NCBI GenBank assembly: GCA_963422285.2 | Contig: CAXXJO010000001.1 | Location: 124,001-188,000, forward strand | Origin: VXYL01 sp963422285 | GTDB lineage: Bacteria; Pseudomonadota; Gammaproteobacteria; Pseudomonadales; Azotimanducaceae | Direction: 5' to 3' | DNA length: 64,000 nucleotides | Shown: piece by piece, positions 53,291 to 64,000 of the stretch | How positions within the stretch are numbered: the stretch's first letter is position 1 | Layout of the letters: every line of letters starts with the position of its first letter | The notes under the pieces: generated by a model | What the model was told of the DNA's origin: nothing | Databases searched by the model: none | Seen by the model: the letters and a program-made list of their open reading frames with translations, nothing else | Position numbers and translations under genes: made by a program

Positions 53291-54280
53291 TCAAGCCCGC
53301 TTCGGCCCCAGGTCGCCCATCGCTTTCTTCAGGCGTACCGAATTGGCGCCGCGAGCCTGTTCGATATGTTGTGTTTGTGCCTGCCATGCGACTTCCGGCG
53401 GGCTGAAGGTACCGTAGCCTCCTTCGTCGGAACGGCGGATCGATGAGCGAAAGACCCTGGTAATGCCCCAGGAACGAAACCAGCGGCTGCGGTCCGTGAC
53501 GGACACATGTGCCAACAGCGATTTGACGGCATTCGGCGAGGCCGGTTTGCGCCAGAGCGGCCAGGAGTAGCTGCCCGACTTCCATGACCCCGAACATCCC
53601 TGCGTGAGCGTCCGGTCTCGGCCTGCGAATACGGGGTGCCGACTGAGACCCAGGATGGCCAGAGCTTCGGGGCCGGGATTGGTCCGTTTTTTGTCCGGAC
53701 GCGGCTTATCCGATCTCAAGGCATATACCGGGTCGTCGCCAATATCCCACTTGAGGGTTTGAAGTTCGCTGTTGTAAGGCCATGGGCCTTCGAACCCTGT
53801 GAGGACGTCTTCTCGTGAGACTTTTGCCAAAATTTTACGAGCGATGTCCAGAAACTTCATTTTTCCGGCCGCAAAATAAAGATCGGATGGCTTGGCGATG
53901 CCTTGATTGTCCAGGCTGCCGTCCGCGACAAGGGCAGTGGCTAAAGGATGATTGGAATTGCTCGCACTCGCTTCACGGAGATACTCGCGCATAGCCGCTG
54001 GCTTGAGCTTGAGTTCATCGCCTTTCGGCATGGCGGACCCGTCAGGCCTGCGCGGAGTCAACGCTGGGCTCTTTGCCCACGACTCGAAGACTTCGAGAGA
54101 CCGATCGGCGATCCGCTCGATGCCGAAGTCGCCGTCTACGACGGCATGCGGAGTGATGTCGTCGCTCCACCAAAGACGCGGTTGTTCCAAGTCGGATTCA
54201 AAAGCCACCTGTACGCCAAGAGCAGCGAGAAACCCCAAGGGATTGTTCCCTTCAAGGCCGGTGAGATGGATTTCGTTCAT
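53291..54280 (-). CDS. Type I-G CRISPR-associated protein, Cas8-like/Cas3-extension type
   Basis: The ATG at 54280 overlaps the cas3 stop (ATGA). The 329-residue protein opens MNEIHLTGLEGNNPLGFLAA LGVQ, a pattern I associate with Cas8-like or 'Cas3-extension' subunits of type I-G (I-U) systems, and continues with ALRSDKPRPDKKRTNPGPEA, LAILGLSRHPVFAGRDR. The C-terminal ~60 residues (GANSVRLKKAMGDLGPKRA) are plausible. Such proteins would help target recognition or nuclease recruitment. It is the only cas gene here that looks complete besides the edge-cut cas4-cas1, but its partner genes are broken. Confidence 0.65.
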   Translation of the reverse strand: MNEIHLTGLEGNNPLGFLAALGVQVAFESDLEQPRLWWSDDITPHAVVDGDFGIERIADRSLEVFESWAKSPALTPRRPDGSAMPKGDELKLKPAAMREYLREASASNSNHPLATALVADGSLDNQGIAKPSDLYFAAGKMKFLDIARKILAKVSREDVLTGFEGPWPYNSELQTLKWDIGDDPVYALRSDKPRPDKKRTNPGPEALAILGLSRHPVFAGRDRTLTQGCSGSWKSGSYSWPLWRKPASPNAVKSLLAHVSVTDRSRWFRSWGITRVFRSSIRRSDEGGYGTFSPPEVAWQAQTQHIEQARGANSVRLKKAMGDLGPKRA

Positions 54281-55880
54281 GTCCGCGCCTCCTCGGCGCT
54301 TTGCCGATGATCGGCCAGCCGCAGGATCGCTTCCAGCCAAGCGAGTCCGTGGTATCCGTATCGCTCGACCAAGCGCCAGAAGCGGTCGGCCATATCGAGC
54401 GCCAACGAGGTGTCCGCGAGATCGGAATTCGCCGCCAGCGCCTGTCTGTCGAACTTGTATTGGAGCCTTTGCGGTTCGGGGTCCTCAATGATGGGCGGCA
54501 AAGGACGTCCCCAGCCGTGATGCGTCCCGACCAAGTGACGCACCAAGTCCTTGTCGTGGGCCGCACCGAGAATGTCAGGGTTCGATTCGATCATGGCGAC
54601 GCTCGCGACTTCGTGGCGCATCCCTCTGGGATACCGCCAAACCCTCGACACGCCCGGCAACGACTTGGCGAGCGGCTCTTCCAGCATTTCCAATGCCACG
54701 GGATCGCCACCCACCAACTGGGCCTGGAAGCGGCGGTCCACCTTGCCGAGGTCGTGCAGCCGACCGGCCAAACGCAGATCATCCGCGAACTCGGTAGCCA
54801 AGCCCAGGCGCTCGGCGATGCGCCCGGCCCGGTCGCCGACGCCGTCGAGATGACGGCGGAGCGTCACTCCCGTGCCGATCAGCGATCCGGCCTCGTCAGA
54901 ACCGTCCATGGTGGCGGCGTCCACGATCCTCTTGCCAGCCTGCTGTTCCGTGAGGATGTAGTAGCCGGCATCCGGCGTCCTGTCGTCGGGATCGACCAGC
55001 GTGAAATCAAAGCCGGCGCTCAGTCTCTTAACGGCATTGCAGAACCAGTTTGGCTGATCCTTCATATTGGCTAGTCGTTCACCAAGCCACCGTGCGATAC
55101 GCTCGCGAGTTGGGGCATCGGCTTCGGTTTCGTCGGCTGGCGATGGCGGCGCATCGATGCCGGGCAGCTGTGGATCGAGACGCAATGTCGCCCTGCGGCC
55201 GTAGGCCATTTGCGCAGCGTCGCCCAAGTCCGCGACCGGTTCGGTGGAAGAAGGATCCCAGGTTCCGGCCTTCAGGCCTCCCCGGCGCGGATGCACGATG
55301 AGGATATCGCCGGGACGAATCTCGTTGACGCCGATATGCTCGGCATCCTTGCCGAATCCTTCCCAGCGTACGCAGTCGGCAGTGGCGGCGTTGCCGGAGG
55401 GCGCAGCCTCATCTTGGTCGGAAGCGGCCTGGGCGACATCGGCGATCTCCACTTCCGATGTGCCGGCAAACCACGACTTGGCGGCGTCGAGGGGAACCTG
55501 GAGAAACTCGGCTGGCCGGGGCGGAACCAACCGCAGCGTTTCGGCGGTTCGGTCCCAGCGCCACAGGATCGAAACATCGGCCACCCGATACTGATCCAGG
55601 CCGTGCAGGAACCACTCCACCGAAGGCTGCACGATCGGCTCCGGGCTGGTCTGCGCCAGGCGTCCATGTACGTCTTCAACAGCAGCGGCGCTTGCGCCTT
55701 GGGCGCGGTCGCTTCGATGGGGAAATCCCGCAGAGCCAGCGGGCCAATGTCGATTGGCTCTTGCCTCGATTCTCTGGCGCGCCGTTCGAGTTCTTCCCAG
55801 GTTGCCTTGACCGAATCGCCGTAGATCGGGTCCCGCTTCCCGGATACGACCAGATACGGCCCGGCTCCGGTCTCGTGCGC
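54277..55880 (-). pseudogene. cas3: cas3 (type I-G) C-terminal part with HD nuclease domain
   Basis: The piece begins near 55880 with a cas3-type stretch (KRDPIYGDSVKATWEELERR). It passes a one-base deletion near 55657 (relative to the duplicate at 60110), then reads AQTSPEPIVQPSVEWFLHGL and VSILWRWDRTAETLRLV. It ends with an HD domain: LAGRLHDLGKVDRRFQAQLV, YPRGMRHEVASVAMIESNPD, VGTHHGWGRPLPP. In type I-G the HD nuclease is at the C-terminus of Cas3, as here. The helicase half is absent and replaced by a HAD-UbiA fragment. The helicase start survives at 61108-61461. Confidence 0.8.
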
Positions 55881-56580
55881 CGCGACGAGAGGCGCGAACA
55901 CGAGTGAGTTCTTGACCCAATGGCGTGGACGCAACGCCAGCAGCCAGTCGCGGGGGCCGCCGCCGGCGCCGGGGAGCAGCCGGGCTTGCTTGTCCAGCGC
56001 CCGCATCCGCCCTGCCAGCCTCGCCGAAAGACCGACCCCGATGGCCCGCCGCGCCCGTTTCCAGACCACCAGGTCGCGCCGCTCGTTGCCGATGTAGTCG
56101 AATCCACCCTCGCCGAAGCGCACGACCAGGGCGGCGGCCTTGGCCCGGCCGGCCAGGTTGATGTGTCCATCGGAGGCGAGATAGTCCGTCACCTCCAGGG
56201 TCTCGGCGAGGGGGGCGACCATCAACTCGTCGTCGGCGGACGCCAGCCAGACCTCCCGGCCCGCGGCCTTGGCGGCAGCGATCTCGTCGAGCACCGTCGG
56301 GTTCAGCACCAATGTGTCCGGCGGCAGCGCCACCGCCCTGGGCGATCCGTCGTTTCAGGGAGGCGCGTCCCGCGGCGGCCCCAACCAACCAGACAAGCAG
56401 GACGACAAGATTACGCGGCGAGGTTGCGAGCAGCCGGGCCGCACCCTCGATCAGCAGGTCGCCGTTGACCAGGGGGCCGTCGACATCAACGATGAGTGGG
56501 ACCGAGACCTCGTCCCTGGAATTGGGGGAATGGGAGGACGCATGGCGTTCATGCCGAGCTTCCAACTCCGTGTCAGACAT
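55880..56580 (-). pseudogene. HAD-UbiA prenyltransferase fusion gene, truncated at cas3
   Basis: The protein starts at ATG 56580; VSVPLIVDVDGPLVNGDLLI is a HAD phosphatase start with the second Asp of DxD replaced by a Gly-containing DVDGP motif. It shifts frame near 56330 and continues TLVLNPTVLDEIAAAKAAGR, EVWLASADDELMVAPLAETL and then LLALRPRHWVKNSLVFAPLV, the start of a UbiA-type membrane transferase. It ends within 10 residues of that point and runs directly into cas3 sequence. Normal relatives (decaprenyl-phosphate phosphoribose synthase-like) continue for 250 residues more. It is a deletion or insertion junction. Confidence 0.72.
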
Positions 56581-56799
56581 CGTTTCTCCTCGTGGGGCGC
56601 ATTCCCTCGACGAACCCGACTCTCATCTTCCCGAAACGTCAGATCCATCCATTCTCTACTTCCTGCCTCACCACATTATGAACGCAACGCTTGGTGAAAT
56701 GAATCGAACTTGTCTCAAAATTGACGCCCGGGACGACGAGCTATCGAACCTCCCTAATAACTCCTGATTACCCTTGTATCTAAGCAGCACTTGGGGTAT

Positions 56800-57126
56800 C
56801 TACCGCTTCGTAGCTTTCTGACAAGCGAGGGGAAACTCTATGGCTCGCAAGCTGGTGCTGTTTAAAAAAGCATCAGCCTCAGCGAGTTTCTCGCCCTCTA
56901 CGGCACCGAAGACCGGAGCTGCGACGCCCTCTATCAATGGCGCTGGCGCAGACGCCGCGCCGTACACGCACAGGGCGGCCCGGAAGTGCGGACTGCCGAG
57001 CAGCGAGCCGAGAAACTGGGAGAGCGAATGCGCGGCTACGCCGTCCTCGGTCTTCTTGAACAACACCTGTCCGACGGATAGCAGCACGGGCGCCAGAACC
57101 AGATAGAAGCAATCGGCGGGCTTCAC
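56800..57126 (-). pseudogene. Small multidrug/EamA-type transporter fragment
   Basis: The frame starts MKPADCFYLVLAPVLLSVGQ VLFKKTED and has a second hydrophobic segment FRAALCVYGAAS. This is how four-helix SMR/EamA-like transporters begin, and it matches the small transporters found beside UbiA and glycosyltransferase genes. After about residue 60 the sequence no longer looks like a membrane protein (it reads the complement of a transposase remnant). Likely non-functional. Confidence 0.55.
56868..56945 (+). mobile_element. IS1595-family transposase remnant
   Basis: The plus strand reads SISLSEFLALYGTEDRSCDA LYQWRW, very close to the start of IS1595 transposases (xFxxxYGTExxCxxxLxxxRWPxGFxCPxCG). 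The zinc-ribbon cysteines that should follow are missing. It overlaps the end of the minus-strand transporter fragment and probably marks the event that truncated it. Confidence 0.55.
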
Positions 57127-57175
57127 GGTGCTTCACGCTGTGAATTTTGTGAACGGGTCATCGTGCGGATGCTTT

Positions 57176-57628
57176 TCAGTCGAGACTGCACTCGCTCTCC
57201 CACAGACGGCCCTGGCCGTGGACGTGCTGGCCGGTGCGGATGCGGGCGATGGGGTAGTCGGGAAGGTGGCGCGTCGTCACGCAGCGCGCACCGTCCCGAA
57301 ACCCGTAATCATGAAAGCAGAAATCGAGGTTGTCGAAAGCAAAGCGCTGGCGATGTGCAGGAAGGTCGGCCCTGTCGGTCGGGAAGACGTGCAGGAAGAA
57401 GCGCGGCTCAGTGTCAACGTTGGCGCATTGCTCCCGGACGTAGATCAGCCTGTTTTCGTTCTTGTCCTGATACATATCGAAGTCGGAGCGGGCGATCAGC
57501 CGGGCGTCCTTGCGGATCGTCTCCAGAATTTTCTTCTCATCCGGATGTTCCGTATTGTTGCCGGAATCCCTGCCGCTCCTGAATATGATTGCATCCCCCA
57601 GAATCGCCTCGACCTGCATGCCGGGCAA
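57176..57628 (-). CDS. C-terminal domain of a GT39-like membrane glycosyltransferase, N-terminally truncated
   Basis: The 150-residue frame contains LPGMQVEAILGDAIIFRSG, ARSDFDMYQDKNENRLIYV, EPRFFLHVFPTDRADLPAHR and FAFDNLDFCFHDYGFRDG, then ARCVTTRHLPDYPIARIRTG Q. I associate this domain with the tail of dolichyl-phosphate-mannose-type glycosyltransferases. The same frame extends upstream (FNAYFVWFYDAENSSYEYGP) to a TAG at 57728, which is the stop codon of the previous gene, without any start in between. It is thus either a small stand-alone protein or the end of a lost large gene. GC is lower than nearby. Confidence 0.6.
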   Translation of the reverse strand: MPGMQVEAILGDAIIFRSGRDSGNNTEHPDEKKILETIRKDARLIARSDFDMYQDKNENRLIYVREQCANVDTEPRFFLHVFPTDRADLPAHRQRFAFDNLDFCFHDYGFRDGARCVTTRHLPDYPIARIRTGQHVHGQGRLWESECSLD

Positions 57629-57727
57629 GGATGCGGCAAGCTCCTTGGGTCCGTATTCGTAACTGGAGTTTTCTGCGTCGTAGAACCAGACGAAATACGC
57701 ATTAAATCTTGTGGCACCACAGCCGAT

Positions 57728-59605
<1,878 letters not shown>

Positions 59606-59729
59606 AATCGTTCGCCAATGGAAGAAGACACAGAGCGCGCCGTAAAGTAACCGCCAGCGCCAGAAGCGTCAGGCACCAAGCAAGCCCGCACCATTGCATG
59701 ACTTCGAATCCGTCCACGCGCGAAGGTCG

Positions 59730-60482
59730 CTATCTCGCGGCCGCGGCCAGAGCCGCGACCGTCATGCAAACGCCGATGACGATGACGCAGACGCCGATAT
59801 GCTCGGCATCCTTGCCGAATCCTTTCCAGCGTACGCAGTCGGCGATGGCGGCGTTGCCAGAGGGCGCAGCCTCATCCTGGTCGGATACGGCCTGGGAGAC
59901 ATCGGCGACATCCACTTCCGATCTGTCTGCAAGCCGTGAGCGGGCGGCATTGAGGGGAACCTGGAGAAACTCGGCTTGCCGGGGCGGAACCAACCGCAGC
60001 GTTTCGGCGGTTCGGTCCCAGCGCCACAGGATCGAAACATCGGCCACCCGATCCTGATCCAGGCCGTGCAGGAACCACTCCACCGAAGGCTGCACGATCG
60101 GCTCCGGGCTGGTCTGCGTCCAGGCGTCCATGTACGTCTTCAACAGCAGCGGCGCTTGCGCCTTGGGCGCGGTCGCTTCGATGGGGAAATCCCGCAGAGC
60201 CAGCGGGCTAATGTCGATTGGATCTTTCCCCGATTCCCCGGCGCGGCGTTCGAGTTCCTTCCATGTCTCCTTGACCGAATCGCCGACTTGTCGCTCTTCC
60301 ACCGCGTATTTGTGCTGGGCACCCCCGTCAACGGCGTAGGATGGCGGGAAGACCTTGTCTCCTTCGCCACCGGCGGGTTGCAGCGTCATCCGGGATCGCA
60401 GAGCCACCGCCTCGCCGGCCACGGTGCTGCGGAGCCGTTCGAAGGTCAGTCTGGACACTTCATCCCCGAGTCTTTCTGTCAT
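59730..60482 (-). pseudogene. csb1 (cas7g) start fused in frame to a duplicated cas3 segment
   Basis: The first ~68 residues (MTERLGDEVSRLTFERLRST, MTLQPAGGEGDKVFPPSYAV, HKYAVEERQ) are the N-terminus of Csb1/Cas7 of type I-G, the backbone subunit of the Cascade complex. At GDSVKETWKELERRAG it becomes cas3 and continues to GFGKDAEHIGV, then ends in unrelated residues at 59730. The cas3 part (about 60290-59795) is a near-identical copy of 55810-55320. The frame is open for 250 codons, so a chimeric protein could be made, but it lacks most of both parents. Confidence 0.75.
59795..60290 (-). repeat. Duplicated cas3 segment (second copy of about 55320-55830)
   Basis: About 495 bp match the cas3 piece at 55320-55830 with only scattered differences, including a one-base deletion near 55657 in the other copy. 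The left boundary is just after GCCGATATGCTCGGCATCCT, read on the plus strand. Same orientation, 4.5 kb apart, so recombination between them could delete or amplify the DNA in between. Confidence 0.85.
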
Positions 60483-60483
60483 T

Positions 60484-61068
60484 TCATTCTCCTGCCGCTA
60501 TTCCCCGGCCAAGTCTTGGGCCGGGATTGAGAAATACGCACGTTGCGGGCAAGTTCGGCAGCATGGGCGTTGAGTACGAGAGCGCCTCGCAGATGTACGA
60601 TGAACACGATGCTTCGCCGGCGCACGTCAGATCCACATCGGCGCCGGAAAGATGGCGGATCGGCTGGGTTTGCCGAGGCCCCGACCGAACCCAGATGCGC
60701 TGGGCAAGGACTGGGGTGACATAGCCTGCCGAGTCTGGGCGATGTGCCTCGAGCGGGCGGACGCGGCGACGCGGTCGGGGCTGGCGGCGAGCGGCTCGCC
60801 AACGATTTGGCGGCATGGCTTCCCGCGTGCGCACCGGTACGGCTGGATCGCAGTCGGCCCGCGACTGTACCAAAACCTGCGGGACGCCATGTCGAACCAC
60901 ACACGTTTGAGGATCGACGCACTCCTCCATTGCGTATTTTCCACATTCGCAAGTCGGCGGAAACACCTTGCATCCGAAACCTCCCGCTGGCTGATAGTTA
61001 GCCGCGCGCCGAAACGCCACGGCAGTCTCGCTCAGATCGTTTCTGACGGTTTGCAGGCCAATTGTCAT
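60484..61068 (-). pseudogene. Second csb1 (cas7g) remnant
   Basis: The start reads MTIGLQTVRNDLSETAVAFR, RAANYQPAGGFGCKVFPPT and GKYAMEE, matching the csb1 opening (LQPAGGEGDKVFPPSY ... KYAVEE) at 60482. From about residue 50 the frame drifts (DPQTCVVRHGVPQVLVQSRA) and no longer resembles Csb1, although the open frame continues to 194 residues. It begins 40 bp after the cas3 helicase fragment, in the order cas3-csb1. I take it as a more decayed copy. Confidence 0.6.
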
Positions 61069-61107
61069 GTTCGGGATCTCCTATGAAGGATGCCAAGCTG
61101 TCGAATA

Positions 61108-61461
61108 CTAGCCTAACTCATGAAACACGAGCAACGGAGCTTGTCGCGCAAGCTGGCCTGATGCGTGGTTGGCTTGTAGCCGCTCGACGAATCGAATCGC
61201 CCGATCGACGGCACGGCGATCCACGACGTAGACCAGCCGTCGAGGCACCTTCGCGCCGGCGACCCGCGCCATCAGCCACAGCGCCATGACCGCGGTCTTG
61301 CCGAGACCGGTGGGGATGTCCACGACGCTTGGCAGGTCGCCTTGGGCGAAGCGGTCGAGAAGACGCATCTGCCACCGGAACGGTTGAAATCGTCGGCCGT
61401 TTTCCGCAGTGAGCTCCGCAAAGATTACGGCCTGCTTGTCGTTGCGGCAGTCGGTGTTCAT
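61108..61461 (-). pseudogene. cas3: cas3 (type I-G) helicase N-terminal fragment
   Basis: The 117-residue frame starts at 61461 and has FQPFRWQMRLLDRFAQGDLP, then the Walker A motif DIPTGLGKTAVMALWLMARV (residues ~48-67) and RRLVYVVDRRAVDRAIRFVE, the first helicase motifs of Cas3. It ends at LLVFHELG. Motifs II-VI and the HD domain are missing; the HD end is 5.6 kb away at 54277. The gene starts 30 bp after the WYL regulator stop, likely the original cas operon start. Confidence 0.82.
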
Positions 61462-61491
61462 CGGTTGTCTTCAAGAGCGGGAAACGGAATG

Positions 61492-62493
61492 CTACTTCGG
61501 CCAAGTGTCAAAATCCGACACACGCCCAAGGTCGTCGTACTGCTCGGCGGCCCGGGAGAGATGATCCCGCACCAGCTCGGCCAGTTCCTTCGGGGCGAGC
61601 ACCCGCACATCCGCGCCGCGGCGCAGGATCTCGCCCAGCAGTTCCCGCGCATCGGCATAGGGCACTGCCAGCTCGTAGCTGCCATCCTGCTGCAGCCGGC
61701 CGTCCTGGTCTGGGTGCCAGACTTCGTCGGCAACCCAACGAGACCGCTCGGCAGTGAAGATCAGACGGGCAATGCCTCGCGCCGGGCCGGCGAACAGGCC
61801 ATAACCGCCGGTGAGCGCGGCATCCAGTTCGGCGTCGTCCATGTTCCGGGCGGCGGCGGGCAGCACCTTCATATTGGCCATCCGATCGATGGCGAAGGTG
61901 CGCAGCGCTTGGCTGTCCTCGTCCCAGCAGTCCACGTACCACTGGTCGCGGTAGCGTACCAGGCGTTGCGGCGAGACGGTTCGCTCGGTGACGGTGGCCG
62001 CCGTTCGCCCCGCATAAGTAAAGGCCAACTGCCGTCGCTCGACGACGCCCATGGCGGCCAGCGTCAGTTGGTTCCCATCGATGCACCTTGCGTGTGCGGG
62101 CAGGATACGCACCCGGTGCGAGGGAAATCGGCGCTGGGCCGGGGCGCCGGCGTCGAGGAGTTCACGCAGTTTCTTGCGCAGATATCGGATCTGCTCATGC
62201 AGCGGACCAGGCAGCAACTGCTCTACGAGGTGGTCCGCTACCAGCAGCGCCTCCAGCTCTTCCGGACGGAACCATACCCCGGGCAGTTCGAACGCCGACG
62301 CATTGCGGTCGTAGAAATAGCCTCTGCCCGGAGAGTTGATGACGGGGGCGCCCAGCGTGTCTCGCAGATACGACAAGGCGCGATGCAAGGTAGAGCGCGA
62401 GCAGGCGAGCGATTCCATCAGGGCAGCAGTGGAGATGGGATGCCGCCGCGCCAGGAAGGTGCGGTGCAGGTCGTAGATGCGGCCAAGGTACAT
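61492..62493 (-). CDS. WYL-domain transcriptional regulator of the CRISPR region
   Basis: This 333-residue protein has an N-terminal winged helix (residues ~15-65: LMESLACSRSTLHRALSYLR, DTLGAPVINSPGRGYFYDRN), a central WYL domain (LAFTYAGRTAATVTERTVSP, QRLVRYRDQWYVDCWDEDSQ, ALRTFAIDRMANMKVL) and a C-terminal extension domain (RSRWVADEVWHPDQDGRLQQ). WYL proteins sense nucleic-acid ligands and often regulate CRISPR or other defence operons. It is intact and lies directly upstream of the cas3 fragment on the same strand, diverging from cas4-cas1. Confidence 0.9.
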   Translation of the reverse strand: MYLGRIYDLHRTFLARRHPISTAALMESLACSRSTLHRALSYLRDTLGAPVINSPGRGYFYDRNASAFELPGVWFRPEELEALLVADHLVEQLLPGPLHEQIRYLRKKLRELLDAGAPAQRRFPSHRVRILPAHARCIDGNQLTLAAMGVVERRQLAFTYAGRTAATVTERTVSPQRLVRYRDQWYVDCWDEDSQALRTFAIDRMANMKVLPAAARNMDDAELDAALTGGYGLFAGPARGIARLIFTAERSRWVADEVWHPDQDGRLQQDGSYELAVPYADARELLGEILRRGADVRVLAPKELAELVRDHLSRAAEQYDDLGRVSDFDTWPK

Positions 62494-62803
62494 GGGCGTC
62501 AGCGAATCGGTATGCAGTGTTTGCTGCCGAGCTTCGGACTGTCCACGCTGTTGGGCAGTTCCGATCTCGCATTGCTATTCTCCAGCGTACCCTCGTTGGG
62601 CGTGGCAGTATTGTGAAGGATTTCGGCGCGAGTGGACAGGCTGGCGGTTTGAGGCCGAAACGGAAACAGCCGCATAGCGTTTGGTTGTTTCATGCTGTAA
62701 CTGCGTGCGGCCACGATGCTCTGGCCGTCTATGAAGCTGGAATTACGTTCGGTTAGACTGCCCTGCACCAAGCCGCCATGAGGGCATAGCGAGGCGCGAA
62801 AAA
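62494..62803. other. Divergent intergenic region between the WYL gene and cas4-cas1
   Basis: About 310 bp that must contain the promoters of both. I see no repeat of CRISPR type in it and no recognisable gene. The start of cas4-cas1 has AGGCG-like bases upstream but no strong ribosome site. Confidence 0.45.
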
Positions 62804-64000
62804 ATGGCAAAAAAGACCGATAGGATCTCCAGCGTACCGCACGAGCCAGTGCAGACCGCGCTGCCCCTTCGTGCGGGTCGGCACGAAAAGGACGCGCCGC
62901 TCATCCCGGCACGCATCCTCAACGAATTCGTCTACTGCCCGCGCCTCGCCTACCTCGAATGGGTGCAGAAGGAGTGGGAAGACTCCTCGGATACCGTCGA
63001 AGGCCGCCATGTTCATCGGCGCGTCGACGAGAAGGGTGGTGCGCTTCCCGATCCCGACGACGAATCCCATGAGATCAAGGTGGCGCGGTCGGTCGAACTG
63101 TCTTCCAGGAAGCTCGATCTTGCGGCAAAGATCGATTTGGTGGAGAGCGCCGAAGGTCGGGTGACGCCCATCGACTACAAGCGCGGCAAACGCCCCCATA
63201 CCCCGCGCCATGCCTACGATCCCGAGCGTGTCCAGTTGTGTGCACAAGGATTATTGCTCGAGGAGCATGGCTACGCCTGCTCGGAGGGGATACTGTACTT
63301 TGCTGGTTCACGGGAGCGGGTGCGCGTTCCGTTCGACGACGAGATCAAAGCGCTCACTCTGAAATCCATCAAGGAACTGCGCTCCGTGGTCGACGCGGGA
63401 CAAATTCCGCCTCCCCTGGAGGACAGCCCGAAGTGTCCGCGGTGTTCATTGGTGAGCATCTGCCTTCCCGACGAGATCAACCTGCTGCGATCGACCGCCG
63501 AGACAGCACGACCGCTGAGCGTTCACCACACCCGGGCGCTGCCGGTCTACGTCCAGTCGTATCGCGGCAAGGTCGCCAAGCAGGGGGAACGGTTGGCGAT
63601 CAGCAAGGATGACGACGAGACCGTCTATGCTCGGCTCGCGGATACCTCCCAGCTTGTCCTTATGGGCAACGTCTACGTCACTACCCCTACCCTGCATGAA
63701 CTCATGCGGCGCGACATTCCTGTCACATGGCAGTCGCACGGTGGGTGGTTCCTGGGCCACACAGTGGGTACGGGCCATGCCAATGTCGAGCTCCGAACGG
63801 CACAGTACCGAGGCTCGTTCAAGGAACAGGTCTGCTTGAAGTTGGCCCGAGGCTGGGTGCAGGCGAAGATCAGGAACTCCCGAACATTGCTGCGCCGAAA
63901 CTGGCGCTCGGACGAGGATATCGGCCCTACGCTCAGGGACCTGAAGAGACTGGTGGATCGGGCCGGCCGCACCCGGGATATGAACACGCTGCTCGGCATT
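62804..64000 (+). CDS. cas4-cas1: Cas4-Cas1 fusion protein of type I-G, cut by the window edge
   Basis: An unbroken frame of 399 codons runs from ATG 62804 to the last base. Cas4 part (1-~225): LNEFVYCPRLAYLEW with Cys45, HVHRRVD, LDLAAKIDLVES, TPIDYKRGKRP (nuclease Asp/Lys), QLCAQGLLLEEHGY, and the iron-sulfur cysteines in PKCPRCSLVSIC. Cas1 part from ~235: RALPVYVQSYRGKVAKQGER, VYARLADTSQLVLMGNVYVT, DIPVTWQSHGGWFLGH. Fusion of Cas4 and Cas1 is typical of type I-G, where the pair selects PAM-bearing prespacers. The Cas1 active site lies beyond the window. The frame is intact, unlike the effector genes. Confidence 0.95.
   Translation, partial: MAKKTDRISSVPHEPVQTALPLRAGRHEKDAPLIPARILNEFVYCPRLAYLEWVQKEWEDSSDTVEGRHVHRRVDEKGGALPDPDDESHEIKVARSVELSSRKLDLAAKIDLVESAEGRVTPIDYKRGKRPHTPRHAYDPERVQLCAQGLLLEEHGYACSEGILYFAGSRERVRVPFDDEIKALTLKSIKELRSVVDAGQIPPPLEDSPKCPRCSLVSICLPDEINLLRSTAETARPLSVHHTRALPVYVQSYRGKVAKQGERLAISKDDDETVYARLADTSQLVLMGNVYVTTPTLHELMRRDIPVTWQSHGGWFLGHTVGTGHANVELRTAQYRGSFKEQVCLKLARGWVQAKIRNSRTLLRRNWRSDEDIGPTLRDLKRLVDRAGRTRDMNTLLGI

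Overview
This is 64 kb of GC-rich bacterial DNA. The System I cytochrome c maturation genes, the TonB/heme uptake operon and the tRNA types suggest a proteobacterium, most likely a gammaproteobacterium. The mix of CaiB/BaiF CoA-transferases, Uma2 nucleases, PhyH/TauD oxygenases, D-aminoacylase-like amidohydrolases, a CRISPR locus and many broken genes resembles what I know of host-associated (for example sponge-associated) marine lineages. That placement is inference, not proof. Two genes carry an in-frame TGA exactly where selenocysteine belongs, so the organism probably decodes UGA as Sec.

Layout. 1-5.5 kb (minus): a partial proA-like gene behind ccmF-ccmG-ccmH-ccmI, joined by ATGA overlaps. 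6-9.4 kb: a frameshifted MaoC dehydratase, a Uma2 nuclease and an AAA/PD-(D/E)XK protein. 9.9-13.3 kb: an acyl-CoA synthetase fused to a VOC domain, a small conserved protein and a divergent GrdB-like selenoprotein. 13.5-17 kb: relics of a PhyH oxygenase and a restriction enzyme around an amidohydrolase gene. 17.1-17.3 kb: tRNA-Asp and tRNA-Val. 17.4-22 kb: a second amidohydrolase, then an RraA-like / thioredoxin-fold / UGSC-selenoprotein operon. 22-28.3 kb: a second Uma2 and a complete heme uptake operon (receptor, HmuT, HmuU, HmuV, heme monooxygenase) behind a Fur-box-like site.

28.5-36.5 kb: a CoA-transferase, a broken ATPase/PIN pair, and a TauD-PhyH-MFS-TPR operon diverging from a CmcJ-like oxidoreductase. 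36.9-41 kb: a two-gene module (PHP plus SMC-type ATPase, and Schlafen/AlbA plus GHKL ATPase) bracketed by imperfect repeats. This is the best candidate for an unfamiliar defence system. 41-47 kb: three CoA-transferase genes (one a tandem fusion, one with an in-frame 15-bp tandem repeat) and a HicB-like antitoxin. 47-53 kb: relics of PIN, Cas4, amidohydrolase and porin genes, interspersed with an intact DUF2141 protein, an intact porin and a Fic protein behind a striking operator array.

53.3-64 kb: a type I-G (formerly I-U) CRISPR-Cas region that has been broken and rearranged. cas3 lies in separate pieces, one segment is duplicated and fused to the start of csb1, another is fused to a HAD-UbiA gene, and unrelated DNA separates them: a secreted N,N-dimethylformamidase-like protein with a 34-bp homopolymer, and transporter and IS1595 remnants. 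A WYL regulator and a Cas4-Cas1 fusion gene, cut by the window edge, remain open. I see no CRISPR array. Several genes are broken at or near homopolymers, so assembly or sequencing error must be excluded before decay or phase variation is accepted.
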